Positions 1 through 12,683 of a DNA stretch of 64,000 nt are shown here, one piece after another. The position numbers and the translations under genes were made by a program. Position 1 is the stretch's first letter; every line of letters begins with the position of its first letter. Location: NCBI RefSeq assembly GCF_002078875.1, contig NC_034422.1, positions 1,732,923 to 1,796,922 on the forward strand, given 5' to 3'. The DNA is from Numida meleagris. Taxonomy: Eukaryota > Chordata > Aves > Galliformes > Numididae. The notes below the pieces were generated by a model. The model was not told the origin of the DNA. It saw only the letters and a list, made by a program, of their open reading frames with translations, and searched no databases.

Positions 1-3000
1 ACACTGCCTTTTTTTCAGGCACATTTTTAATACTGGAGACTATTGGAAGGGCTCCTGCAGCCCGATTAAGTGTAATGCAGCGTTAAGAAAAATAGGAGGG
101 AGGGGGGAAGCCCTCGGAAAGGCAATCGAAGAGAAAAATCTATCCCTGGTGCTTTGGCTCGGTTAGAGCCAGGAGCCCTGCTCCGAATACGCTCCCACTT
201 CCCAGCCATTTGCTCTGCCGGACACTCTGGGGACCCCAGCACAGCAAACTACAATTTCTAGTAAATATATCCCAGGGACACAATTAGTTTTTCAGCTGGG
301 GGCATGATAAATTGGTCATGCATAATTCAAGGCTGGAGCAGGCTAGCGCACAAACTGCTCAGTGGCAGCTCCCTGGCAGAATGCAGATGGGCTGCCGGGC
401 GCTCCCGTGGCCATCTACGAGCACAGCAACCCCCGCTGGAGCCTTTCCTTCTTGTCAACGTACATTTCACCATCCAAATGCCTTCTGGGATTGAAGGTAC
501 TTCATTATCATTTCAAACCTGCTTCAGCGCTCCCATCCCTTCCACGGGTGTAGTTCCAGCCACACACTTGCAATGGCGAGGCATGTAATTTTGGGTCTGT
601 TGAAGGTCTGAGAGGTGGCTGAGGATAAAAAGCCTACCTGGAGGAACAGCCTGAAGCTCCCTGAGCTTTCTTTAGTACTTATATAAATGAAGTTAGCCGC
701 TCAGAGTCATTCAGCAGGAGAACTAGAGTTGCTGCTCAGCAGAAGTCAGTCTCGTGAGGGGTGAAAGGAAACCTCAAAGGAAACTGTGGGAGCGCTTCAA
801 AACGCAGCGCTCACATCGCAGATTCTCACTGCACGCTCTGTAGCCTTCCAGCCGGTGAGGGAGACACTGTTGGTGCGCTGCAAGAAGCCACTAGAAATAT
901 TTTTACTATTAGTCTGATTGCAAGAGAAATGAGTATTTGCAGCTCAGATGCAGCCTTACGAGTGACGGCCGGCAGCTCTCCTCCAGCAGCCGCAGTGCCA
1001 CCAGCCCGCACAGCGCTCACGTCTCCTCCCAGGACGTGCTGCCACTTCTCAGCTCTTCAGGAACCAAATAAGCATTCTAATACCAGTCTGTGGGAAATAT
1101 TCCTAGGAAGTAAGTTGTACTGGATCATTTCCAGTGTCAGGAAAGAAGCTGGCATGGAGGGGAGTATTAATAAAGGAAAAAATTGTTTCCTTTTGGCAGT
1201 GTATCTGTAGATACAGGAGCCCTTTAATTTCACGTACCCAAATAGGTGACTTTGGTTTCTGCCTAGTAGTTAGTGACAATAATCCAGGCTTCTCTGTTTT
1301 AATAGGAATACTATTTTTTTTCTTCTTCCTTGAGTGTGACAGTCTTTGTTGGATGGAGCTGGGTTTCCCTAGAGTGGAAACAAATGAAAACCCAGCAGAG
1401 ATATATAGAGGGTTCAAATCCAGGGAGCACCGACGTTAGCCTTGGTAAGATTGAACATCCTCATCACCTTCAAATGGCACAGTTCTGCCAGTAGTACCGA
1501 CTGTCACCACATCCAGAGAAGTGAACCCAACTGTTCTCAGCATACAAACACTGTCATCTGAACAATTCCTCACACTGCCCCTTGCTGTACCAGGCAGCGC
1601 TTTCTCAAAACCCCCATGCATGACCCTTTTCCATCCTCCTGCCATCAGCGTGGAGAACTTCCTTCAAGACATCGACTCTCTTCCTTCCGCAATTTAGCAA
1701 AGAAAAAAAACCATATACATATAAACCTTTTAAAATTTATGTAGGATTTCAAAGGTCAGCACTGTCCACATCAACTCACAGGGATTACATTCAATAAAAA
1801 AAACAAAGACAACCCTTAACAACTTGGTTTTTTTTGCTTAGTCAGAACAACAGAGACAACATAGTGTTGATGAGGACTACTATTCTTGTGCCTATTGATG
1901 GGCTTTTTATCTTCACACACAAGTGTCTTCTCCATTAGAACAGGGTCCCCCTGAAACACACGGTGCATGAAGTGCTGTCCCCGAGCGCGGGGGCTGCCTG
2001 CCTTACAGCAAATGCACTTGTGCATAGATCTGCTCAGGTGACTGTATTTCCTCCCTTCAGCTCACTCCACAATCTCAACCTTAAAGAGAGGGCACGATTA
2101 ACAAAATCCACTGATGGCTTTGTGATACAGATGTCTGCACAGTGCACCTCCAAATTATAAGGTCTGGTGTCTCCTGGCATACCCTTCATGTTTCGGTTCA
2201 AATGCAGTCACTTCCAGGGAAAGTTTTTTGCACGATGCTAATTTGTTTAATTTAACTGTCTAAAAAAAAACAAACAAAAAAGCGCTTCGTTCACACATTG
2301 TTTAAAGGTGTGACTATAGGCACAGCCGGAATACCGAAGTGGACACAACCAGGGACACTGCAGGACACCAGAAGATGCTCAGAAAAAAAACTCACAAGGG
2401 GAATCAGATCGAGAACAGAAACCAGCGAATGGGCACGTGTCGGAGTCACAGGTCTGAACTTCCCAGGGAACATTTCAAGGTGCGAAGTGAAACGCAGAGA
2501 AACCACAACCATAACCACGAATTACCAGCGCCAGGAAACATGTCAAGAACGCTTCACACATCATCCACTAAAGACAAAACAGGCCTGTTCCTCTCCACGC
2601 AGGAGGAAAGGACACAAATACCTGCCGTGGACTTGCTGCGCAGCCTGAAGGGCCCTCTGTGGCGGGGGCCGAGGGCACGTAGTCACACAGCAGAGCTGTA
2701 CCCACACAGCCACTGTCGTTCAGACAAAACCCCACTCGTATTTACACAAGTCATCTCCACAGCACCGCCAGCAGAGCCTCCTGGGCATTTACAGGGCTCA
2801 GAAACTACAGCCGTAGTTCAGTCAGAAATACGGATAAGCTTTGGTGGTTCCACGAGGCCAACCATCCGCAGCGCAGGCTGAGCCTGTAACTGCTTCCTGA
2901 GTTTTCACCGGAAAAAGACCAGAAGCACACAAAATATAACACAGCCATGCACTTTGTTTCGCCTTCAAGAAAAAAAGAAGAGTGAAATAGAAACTTCCCC

Positions 3001-6000
3001 ACTAGAATATTAAAAGTAACAATTTTTTAAAAATTATTAACAAACACTAACCTCAGATCGTTAGCCACCCTGGCAGCAGGCCAGAGAAAATTTATAGCCG
3101 ACGTGCAACATCAGCTTTCATCCAGAAATGCTAATTTCAGTAAAATGAATAGTGTGTGGGCTTTTCATACTGCTTTGCATTTGGCTCCTCACAGCCCTGT
3201 TTAAAGCCTGGGAACCGGCCATATAGTTAAACTGCACAGATGTTCAACAATCTGTACTTGTGTTAATTACCCTAATGTGAGCAGAAACTCAACAGATCCC
3301 TGCTAATGAAGGAGAAAGTTTTCCAGTGTGACTACCGTATGTTTCATTGTCACTGTATTACCAAGCTTCTCCCCCTCCTTCCTCCGCCCCCCAGCTCCTA
3401 TTCTCTCCATCTCCTTTGCATTCACATCACCCTCCTACCTCAGCATGCATGAATTGGACCAACTAATGACTGTGTATTCGCAACATGGCAGACACCATTA
3501 GGCTGATCGGAGGTGCGGCTGCTGAATTTTAACAGGCAATTTTAAACAAGGTAAGAAAAACAGATTCATCATGCTCCCGATTCTCCCATCCCCACCCATC
3601 TGCCATACTCCTGCCCTTGCCACAGCTAAAAACACCGGCGAAGTGCAAATACACCCCTCCTATAAAACACAGGAGTGCACAAAGCAATGCAAATAGATGT
3701 TGCTGGGTGATTGCCGGGGATGGAGCCGAGCACAGGCTGTGCAGACAGCACAGAACAGCATGGGCACTGCTCTGGCCAAAATGCGCCATGGGCAACCTGC
3801 TGCTGCTCCCCAGAGCAGGGAGGGCTGCCCATGGCTGTGAGCGTGGCGTGCTGCATTCAGCTGCACACAGGAGCTAAGATGGGGTTTCTTGAGGGCACGC
3901 TATGAAAGAGCAAGGCAACGCTCAAGTGATCAGCGCTGCCAGTAGCAATGAACCAACACTGCTTCTCAGCTTAACCCAGCATTAAAACACACTCGACCTC
4001 TGCAGAACTGCTTCTCCCACCGAGGATCTCGCCTTCTCTTCCCGTGCCTCTGCCCTGCTCTGGTGCCAATCATGCCTCCAGCTGCCGCTCAGGGCAGCCT
4101 GCTCTCACCATGAGCCCCAGGTGACCTTCGAGCGATACCGGCCTGGCAGAAGCCACACTGCGTATCTCCTCGCTGCCGTCGCTCTGCAGCCAGGCCAGCC
4201 CACACCAGCACACTGCATGACAATGGCCCTTGTGGGAACAAATGTGCTCGCCATGCTCGACTTGACTGGCAGATTTCCCCCCTACGGCGGAAGAGGGGGG
4301 AAAAGGCCAACTTTGCTCATTTATTGCCACCATCCTGCTAGCTCAGGCTCCTTTGTGCCCGCAGGCTTGCAGGGCAGCAGCAGAAGGCCGCGGCACACTG
4401 CGGGGCGCCATCTTGTTGCCTCCAGGACAGGCCGCTGGCTGCCCCTCCTTGCCCACAGTCCGTCGGCTCCTCCTCACAAACCTTGCTCTTCACAGTGTGG
4501 GGGGGTTCAGCGTCACCCACAAAGGGCTGGGAATTATTTAGAGAGCTCTTGGCTCTTTTCTCCTACCTCTCCATCATTAGTACTGGAAGCAACACAGCTG
4601 TCTAACGGCAACTTCAGGCACCCATGGGCCAGCGAAGCGACGTTTTCCACACTTAAATAACACTGAGCTGATTTAATTACTGCACTTAATACTAACAAAA
4701 GATGTCTCAATTTAATCTTCAAACGGCCCTCCAAGATCAAAACACAGCTGGCTGGATAACAAGATGGCCTAGGCCAGCAAACAAGTAGGTCCAATTTGTT
4801 CAAGAGCTGAATCCACTCCTCGGTATGAAAGGCCAAGGAACACTTGTGTGTCGAGCGAATCAAAGAAAGCTGTGCTCCTTCTCCCCCTCCCTTCCTGCCC
4901 AACTTTTGTTATATAGAAAAAAAACAGAAAGGCAGCTGATTCATGGGTAAAGAAATGCAACACGATAAAAGAACAAATGATGTTTGGGAGAGAAAGAAAA
5001 GAAGTAAGAACTAAGATTTAACAGGCTTTGTTTTTATAATCCTTCGAGATGATTAAGAATGAATGAATCAGATTAAAATCACATGGCGACAAAGGAAGGT
5101 CTCTAACTCTTTTGTTTTTCTTTCCATACTGGACAGAAGGAGACAGCTCATTAAGGAAAGCCCTCAAGACACAGCTACAGTGAGGAACAACCAAGCATTT
5201 TTTTAAGCGTCTGTAAGCTGTGTTTGGGCAAGAAAAAGCAGGGGAAAATTAACCATTTACTTCTAACATTTTCTAATTGTCCATACTGAGTTGTGATTGT
5301 TACTTTTTGCCAACTATTCTGAAAAACTCTTTTCAGCAGCTTTCAATGCGCATTCCCGCTGACACGATGGTTGGGTCTCTCCAGACACCTTCAAGGAATT
5401 TTTAAGTTTCTGCACATTCCATTACAGCTACACACAGAAAAGTTAAAGCCAACCTTCCCGCCACTGCAACATTTCTGCAATTCCCTGAGCAACAGAGAAG
5501 CCTCAACAAATGTTTGTGTTGTACAGAGGATGTAGCTTTCCAAATTCCCCTTCCAACTACTGATAGTAACTAGAGGCACGCAGCCCACTTTTTGATCTCA
5601 GTTCTACTGGTATTAGTTACAAACAAGTTCACTAGAAAACAGTTTACTGAGCTTCGTGGTATTACTTTGGATTGAAAACAGTCTGTGGGATATCACTGCT
5701 GAAAGGTTTTTCTGCAGTCTATTTTCCTGAACTTTTTCTCTTGATGGAGAGCTGCAATTAGGTAACTCATGTTTTCCAATTTTTCTGTGGAGTCTATGCG
5801 TGCCCTGGATCGTGTTTTGTGGGGATTACGCCTTTTTTTTTCCCCCCCTCAACATATACAGAGCTTGCTCCAGGTTTCACAATACTACTTGCCAACAGCA
5901 GTTCTTAAACAACAGATGATGTCACTAGCCAGCACACCATGAATTTGGAAGACAGCACAAAGGGGAATTTGCTACAACTCTGGGGCCCGTCCTCTCTTTT

Positions 6001-6120
6001 CTTGGGGCTGGGACACAACAGAGGAAGAAAGCATCTACATTTAAAATGATCAGGCAATACGGTGGTTTGCTCCAATCCTCTGGCAGGCATGAGGCATTTA
6101 ATCAGACAACCAAGGAGCCA
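1..6120. other. Intron-like DNA, no supported exon
   Basis: No reading frame here is longer than expected by chance or shows recognisable protein features. Short A runs, T runs and pyrimidine-rich patches are scattered through it. The only promoter-like element I noticed is a TATATAAA at 680-687, with a pyrimidine/CA start-like context about 30 bases downstream, but nothing downstream looks like a gene. If the minus-strand exon near 20.55 kb is real, this stretch lies inside its first intron. No RNA gene was recognised. Confidence 0.5.
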
Positions 6121-6124
6121 CTTA

Positions 6125-6205
6125 AGTGAAAGGGACTTTGAGAGGCCATCTGGCACAGTCTCCTGCTCAAACAGGGTTAACTTCTATGCTCCAGCAGGTT
6201 TAGCT
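6125..6205 (-). mobile_element. Decayed CR1 LINE fragment (3' part)
   Basis: The stretch reads like the reverse complement of a CR1 3' region: a GGGACTTTGAGAGGCCATCTGG segment (6131-6152), then CTCCTGCTCAAACAGGGTTA, then an AGCAGGTTTAG segment. These correspond to the CR1 'agggacct..gatcatctggtcca..cctgctcaaa.cagggttaac' motif known from bird genomes. Similarity fades after about 6205, although the decayed element could continue to about 6480. Nothing coding survives. The identification rests on remembered family motifs, not an alignment. Confidence 0.55.
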
Positions 6206-8270
6206 GAATATGCACCCAAATACTGAACTCATTACCTCACTGTTCACTTAAGTACCTTCTTCTCCTAGTGACTTGACTACAACACCTGGTTTTGCAACTG
6301 GTGAAACATACATTGCTTCAACTTACAATGCAACCTCCATACTGCTCAGAGAACACTTCCCTTGTGCTTCAAACTAGCCTGGCTCAGAAATGTGAAAGGC
6401 AACAGGGAATAGAATTTTCCATCTTCTTGTCCAAATGGTTTCATTTAAATGGGTCTGAACTTTAGCTTAAAACCACTTTCCAAACCAATTTCAGTTCTAG
6501 ACCACTAACAAGAGCTCTTGAGGAAGCACTCGCTGTTCAATTTCGAACAAGTGACTGTTTCCAGATTGCCTGGTTAAGTTACAAAGATGGGGGAACAAGA
6601 GCAATTCTCCTAACCAAAATACACAAGCGCAACCAGCTAGAAAACCTCCTCCTGCTGTCTCAGACTGAAAGTGGGCTCTGCTCTATGGCCAGCACTACAC
6701 ACACAGCTCCGAGTGCGGAATCCTGACCTACAGATTTCCTCGGGGCCAGAACGTTCAAACCTGCTCCGACAATCGTAAACCACCATTTCAAAGGCACACC
6801 TTTGCACGAGATTCCCAAGGGCCTTTGGAGTTTTGACTTAAATGCCTCGATTATTTTTACAATTCCAGTTATGGGTTCTTTGTTTGCAGGGAGTTAAGCA
6901 ATACAAAGAACATAGCACGAGAACAATGGACGTATTACCACGCATGATTTCTCTTAAAAAAAAAAAATCTTTCTTTTCATTAAGTTACAGATCCAATTTC
7001 AGTCTTTATTATCACTTTGCCATGTGAGAAAGTGGTTCTTAATTCTAATAAAGGAAGGGAGCGTCATATTTCAACAAGAGCTAAAACGCTTCCTGCAATA
7101 CAGGAGGTGGAAAGCTCTTTTGCTCGCAGCTACTGCAGGCCAGACTCAGAGAACGAAAGAGAAATAATCCTTCCACACTGAGTAAATAAATCTCTTCTAG
7201 GACATACCTAATGGTGGGCAGTAGCCCAAAGGCACCTTGTCCGATGAGATCATTGCTGCCCCCTCCACTTGAAGGGAAATTAAGAGAACGCTCTGCCAAG
7301 CACATATTAACGTTTCACTTATCACCAAACCCAGGGTACAAACGAGTATGAATACTGCTGCAGCCTGTGGTGCACCACTGGACTAATAAAAACCTTTCCA
7401 CCATGTTAACTAAGCTGGAAAAACAGCCACAGCCACTGTGTCAGAACCTTTCACTGAGATTTCTAAGTCATTTTCTCCCTGAAATCTACTTTGTCCTTAA
7501 GAAGGAGTCTGTGGTACATTTAATGAGGCAGTCATACAAAACTTGACTGTATTCCATCTTCTGTGAGAAAGACAAGCATAACCCAACCCAGCAAACAGAA
7601 GTAGGTGCTGCCCATTCACACGGGCTTGTGCAGTTCACCTTTGAAGAAACAACATTAGAGACCCAATGTTCGCATTTCATGTTACTGTATACATTTTGAA
7701 ATGGAAATGCTGATTGTGCTTGGGCAGCCGAAGCTTCTGATCTATTCTGGTTAAAAAGGCCTTATGGAAATTCTTTTTTTCCTGAAGATGACCAATAGCC
7801 CTATTATTTTACAGCCTTTCCTATTAGATCCTGTTTACACTAGCGCTGGAGCCATATTAGCAAAATCCATCTTCAAAACACAGATCTCACTGGCAAGAAC
7901 TGAACATAGTTTTGTAAAATTATTTTTAATACCGTTCCATCTCTGCCCATTCTGGCAAAGGAAATGAAATTAGTTGCAACCTGAGTACCAGGAGCGTGGT
8001 TTAAACATGGCCCACAGGGGCAAGCAAGACAAAGAGTGAATGCAACACGCATGGAACAGGCCCCGTGCTGGTGCCCAGTGCACCCCTGGCTCATACCAGT
8101 TCCTCTGGTCACGAAACCAACACGCTCCTTTCAGCTATGTGTGATCTCCTCTTACTCCTCAACCTCAGCAAGAACAGAAAGAATAGAGCAAACACAGAGC
8201 ATTTCATAAGAGTCCTGCAAGGCCCATAAGCTACACGTTCACCAAACAACCAGGGATGTGTGCAGTGCCA
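6206..8270. other. Intron-like DNA, nothing recognised
   Basis: Mixed-composition sequence with no exon, RNA gene or simple repeat that I can support. The first 270 bases may be the further-decayed body of the neighbouring CR1 fragment. A run of about ten A residues at 6957-6967 is the only homopolymer of note. Confidence 0.5.
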
Positions 8271-8272
8271 AC

Positions 8273-8365
8273 ATTCCCATTTTCCTGTTGGAAAACCTCA
8301 TGCACAGGCAGGCAAGGTGCCTCACACAGCAAGACTGAGGCACAGGAGCACACAGGACAAGACTC
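8273..8365 (+). mobile_element. Possible MIR/CORE-SINE relic
   Basis: The order of words matches the core of MIR-type SINEs: CCCATTTTCCTGTTGGAAAA, then a degenerate CTCATGCACAGGCAGG, then CAAGGTGCCTCACACAGCAA and GCACAGGAG. The family pattern is 'cccattttacagatgaggaaactgaggcacagagagg...cccaaggtcacacagc'. Several words are diverged and no terminal repeat is visible. It could be a chance resemblance, and a profile search with MIR or CORE-SINE models would settle it. Confidence 0.4.
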
Positions 8366-9098
8366 TGGCCATAGGGACAGGCTGCTCAGGCACTTTCAAG
8401 ATCTTTAGGAGCATTAAGAAGGATGATATGCCGTTCATTGCATGCACTATTTGTTGTTATTCGTTTTATACTCCAGCTCTCAGTACAAGGAATAGAGTGA
8501 CCCCAAGAACCTGCGAACCATGCATGGAAGACATTTCTACTGAAATATCACTAACCAGAAAGTCAGCAAGACACTTCTGGACAAATTTCAAGCCAGACCT
8601 AAAATGAGAAATGGAGAATGCAAAACAGCAGAAGCAACTAGTGCTTTTCACTTCCAATCTTCTTGCCTACAATTCCTGGCCACGGGATTTTAGCTGTGAT
8701 GAACGGAGCTGTGAGATACAGAAGCCAGACACGGTGTGTGCTCATGATTCCTTCCAGGTAGCTGAGCACAGAACCCCTGCCCTTCCCTCTGCCTGGACCA
8801 TCCATCTTGTCCAGGTGATGGAAAGCCCTGCTCCCGGCGGGTGGTCCTGCTCTCGCAGCCCTTAATGCCTAATTGTCACAAATCAACTCCAGCCTTGATG
8901 CTCAGGCTGCTGCTAGCCGTCCCCCCTTCCAGCCCATTCTCTTCAAACCGATGGCAGCCCAGGATCCTCTCACGTTACCCAATCAATCTTTGGACACAGC
9001 ACCTCAAAAAAACAAAGAGGCAGCAGCAAAGCACGCTGCCGAGCGCGGCCGGAGCAACGTCACGCGCAGCAGCCGAAGAGCCGCCAGCCCGGCGTGCC
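8366..9098. other. Intron-like DNA ending in a small CpG-rich patch
   Basis: No exon is supported. From about 9040 the sequence becomes CpG-rich (GAGCGCGGCCGG, GTCACGCGCAG), a short island-like patch of about 80 bases next to the alternating repeat. It is too small to call a promoter. The TGACG-type word in AACGTCACGC resembles a CREB/ATF half site. Confidence 0.4.
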
Positions 9099-9125
9099 TG
9101 CGCGCACGCGTGCACACACACATGC
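9099..9125. repeat. Perfect alternating purine-pyrimidine run (Z-DNA-prone)
   Basis: Twenty-seven consecutive bases alternate pyrimidine and purine without a break, beginning TGCGCGCACGCGTG and ending in CACACACACATGC. CG and CA/TG dinucleotide repeats of this kind are the known substrate for left-handed Z-DNA under negative supercoiling. It sits at the edge of a CpG-rich patch. Confidence 0.75.
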
Positions 9126-12100
9126 CTCCTATTTTATTTTTTTGTTCAACTGGAATTAATCAGGAACGATAAACACTGTTTGTCTCCTGAAAGCAGTGGT
9201 GGGGGGATGAAATATGCCTCTTAAGCTTATCAGCCTCAGCGCCACCGAGGAGAAAGCTGGCTGCTAAGCCCGGGGATAATGGGCTGTCCTTTCAGGAAGG
9301 TATCAGAGGTCTCAGGAGAGGGAGGCAGCACAATGGTGTGACCTTCAGCTAATAAAGCCCACCCTAGAGTCCAAAGAAGCTTGGGGAATATTGACAAAAG
9401 TTCATATTTACAACAGGCTGGACTCTTTCCAGATACCATTACCAGTTTAGAGAGCTGCAGCCTCTGTACATACGCTCACACAGGCTTTTATTCTGCCTCC
9501 TCCTTTCTTTCTTTGTTCCCATGCTGGCAAAAAAAAAAAAAAAAAGTTGGAAAATGGCAATTTTTCTGCTAACAAGGCCCCACCAGTATCTTTTTTAATG
9601 AAGAGAGTTATTTAAAATTTCAATTTCAACCTCAGAGTTATCCTCTACTTGAAGGAGATTCAAGGCCTCTTGCAAGGATTCTCAGTGCGTCATCATGCTC
9701 ATCAGGAAGAAAGCATATGTGTTTTTGTGGAAAATCTGCTGATGTATTTATAATTCTTTAAACAAAAAGGCAGCCAACATATTGTAAAATGAGAAGGTTT
9801 TTTTCTTCTTCTTTTTTTTTTTTTAAATAGGCACTGGCAATCAATGCAGTCCCCGTCAGAAACGCTAAACTGAAGCTGTTTTCAGGCAGAAACTGATCCC
9901 CCCCGGTCTGCGTTGTGGTTAGCAAAAGCCCATAACTGGAGAGCACAGGCATGACTGGAATACAAATAATAAATAATATTTTAAAAACTATTCATACAGT
10001 AAGAAAAGCCAATTCCAAAACAGAAAAGCTGTTTGAAGCAAAAGTTTCATTTTTCTGCCTCCTAAAGTAGTTCCAAAACAAACAAAAAATAAAGGTTCGG
10101 AGGAAATCTGTTTTCAAGGGTAATGTCAATGAAATCAATATTAAAACTCAAAACATTTAATGGAAATAGCATCTTCAGTGACAGAGCTGTTTTGACCACA
10201 GTGGCTCCAGCCATGCCACTGGGCCAGTTCCATTTACCTGCCTGCAGTTCAGCCCTGCCATCCTGAAAGCCATCTTGCCAGGGCTCAAAAGGGATCCAAC
10301 GATTGGAAGAGGTTAGGACTTCTCCCACAAAGCTGCTTCTACGAGGTGCCCCTGTAACCCGGTGGTCTCATTTACCACTCTGCAATTTCAGCTGTTGCCT
10401 TCCAGCAAAAAATCCATTTCCAACCACAGCTATGGAGGTACATCAGTAGGCAGGCTCACAAGCAGCTTTTCAAACTCTTCGTTTCAGCCCAAGCATGCAT
10501 TTTATCCCTTCTCTTTATCTTATCCAGGCATATTAACAATCAAGAGAGCTCAGGTGATTGATTACAGCCTGCCTGAATTCCAAGTAGTCAAATTAGACAC
10601 TAATGTTGTGCTTAATTAATGCTTTCACACAAACAAGGTCATTGGTTGCATCAGGACTAATGGGAGATGACACACGCTGGGACTGCAGGGCCCACGGGAC
10701 TGGCGACGAGATGGCAAGTCCAACCTACGGCCACTTACTGCAAACCCAAAGCTGATCCTACAGACACCCCGCACCTTGCCTGACAGTCACAGCCACACGC
10801 CAGCGCTCACACCTCCGCCTCAGTGCTGCCCAGATGTGAGCAGTGTCAGGATTAACCACTCTCTGTCCTTTGTTCTGGAAGTCGCTCCGAGATCTCATCT
10901 GCACTCCTTCTTCAGGTGGGCTAACAAAGTCACTAAGTGGTACCGAATTCAGGAAGCGGTGCGAAATACCGGAGAAGACACAGAAAAGAGGCCCAGGGAG
11001 TCAATATTGCCATCGGGAAAACGAAACCGCATTCATCTTGGAAATACAGCAACTAATTGATCTGTGGGGAAACAGCGCAGAAGCACAATGCTGCAGGAAG
11101 CAGGGCGGCGGGGAGGTGCAGGGCTCCGGCTGCTGAGCAGGCAGAGCTGGGCATGGCATGGAGAGCACAGCAGAGCAGAGCCATCAGTCTCAGCAGCCAG
11201 GGAGCTGCCCCCAGCTGCTGCCTACCAGCAGGCCTTCTTGTCAAGGCATGCTTTTAACACCAAATATCAGCGAGAAAGGGCTGAAAGCACAAGTGTTGTG
11301 CTGCGAAGACTTGAGGCCTGCCTGCGGCCATCCTGGCCACGCTCTCCCGTACCCTGTCGAGTCTGCCATTGAGTCTGCTGCGCGACTTAAGGCAATGCTT
11401 TGTCTTTTTTGAGTCAAGAGATAAAGTAATTCGGGGCTTGAAACAGCTACAAACTAAGACTTTCTATCAGCCGAGACCACCCTGTGTCCCTCCGAACTCC
11501 TCCTTGCTGCCATGGGGTGCTCGCATCAAACACCTCCAGAGCCTGCCTAAAATACAGCACAGCCTTACCATAAAGCCCTTTGTTAAAACACCCTCACCAT
11601 AAAGCTGCAAAACCTTGGCTCCCAAGTACATTAAATCCTTATAAACCTGCCTTCATCTTAACCGCGCAGTATTTCACGACACAAAGCGCTGCTTCTGAGG
11701 GAGAGCACTTTAATGAGGAAAAGGGCAAAATATATAAACCAAACCTCATTACAGCATAATTTTTAGGAGACAAGCATGCTGTTATAAAAACGAAGCCATG
11801 GCAATTGCATTTCACAGGGCTTGATGATTTAGTATTTTTAAAGAGCCACTGCTACTTCCAGCCATGGGTGTTGTTTTGTTGTGAATTCAACAGGAAGCAG
11901 CCAGAATTACGGGCCCGCTGTCTGCTGTGTATTTTCTATTCTGCAAACTGTCACAAATGGCAGATTCAGATCTGCTGCATGCGCACAGAGCTACTGTGCA
12001 TCAGATGGCAAGAGACTGACTCCAAGTCAGCGCAGACTTTTATCTTTAAAACCTCTGCCTTCTTACAGGCTTCTGCTTTAAACGCGATGATGTGGCACGG

Positions 12101-12640
12101 ACACGGTAAATTACTCAAATCAGAGCCAATTCATACTGAAATGAGCAGCGATGTCAAAAAAAAACCCAACAAAAATTACAAGAAAAATCTATGGTACAGT
12201 CATAGAAATAGATATAACGCCGCTTAACGCCAGCTGCCAGATAAGCCAGGGTAATAACAAGCACATCAAAGGGGCTGCAACCGGTTTCAAAAAATTAATA
12301 TACCAAATTTTTTTAAAAACTGAAACTCAGTTACTTTCTACAAAATGTCAAATGGAACAGAACTCCCAGCCAAGCAGAACAACTTGACTGGAAAAAAGCA
12401 CTCCCCTCAAGAACAAACCATCTATCTTCCTACGGAGCATCCTGACTTACACTGCTCTGGAAGACTTTCAAACTTAACCTAATCAAGGAGCCATTATTGA
12501 TTATAGTTCTTCCATATTAGTATTCCAGCTGTGACTTCTGAAATGAAAGCTCAGCAATGGTTATGTATTTACCACAACTTGTAGAAAAAGCAGTGGGAAA
12601 AGATGAGTGCAAAGGTCACCAGGGAGACAACATACTTGAG
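9126..12640. other. Intron-like DNA, nothing recognised
   Basis: Contains a long A run at about 9530-9545, a T run at about 9809-9824 and scattered AT-rich patches, but no exon with plausible splice signals and reading frame that I could support. Open frames around 11.0-11.4 kb overlap in several frames of a GC-rich stretch and look like chance. Confidence 0.5.
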
Positions 12641-12654
12641 CCCCCCACCAACAA

Positions 12655-12683
12655 CCCCCACCCCTTCCCCACAGCCCCACCCC
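12655..12683 (-). other. Canonical G-quadruplex motif on the minus strand
   Basis: Five C runs (5, 4, 4, 4 and 4) lie on the plus strand at 12655-12659, 12661-12664, 12667-12670, 12675-12678 and 12680-12683, separated by 1, 2, 4 and 1 bases. The minus strand therefore carries five G runs of at least four with short loops, which is a strong G-quadruplex pattern. A further C6 run at 12641-12646 flanks it. On the presumed template orientation of the leftward gene, the G-rich strand is the RNA-like strand. Confidence 0.7.

Noticed and set aside
680..715. TATATAAA with a plausible initiator downstream
   Set aside because: TATA-like words are expected in AT-rich DNA and no gene structure follows on the plus strand.
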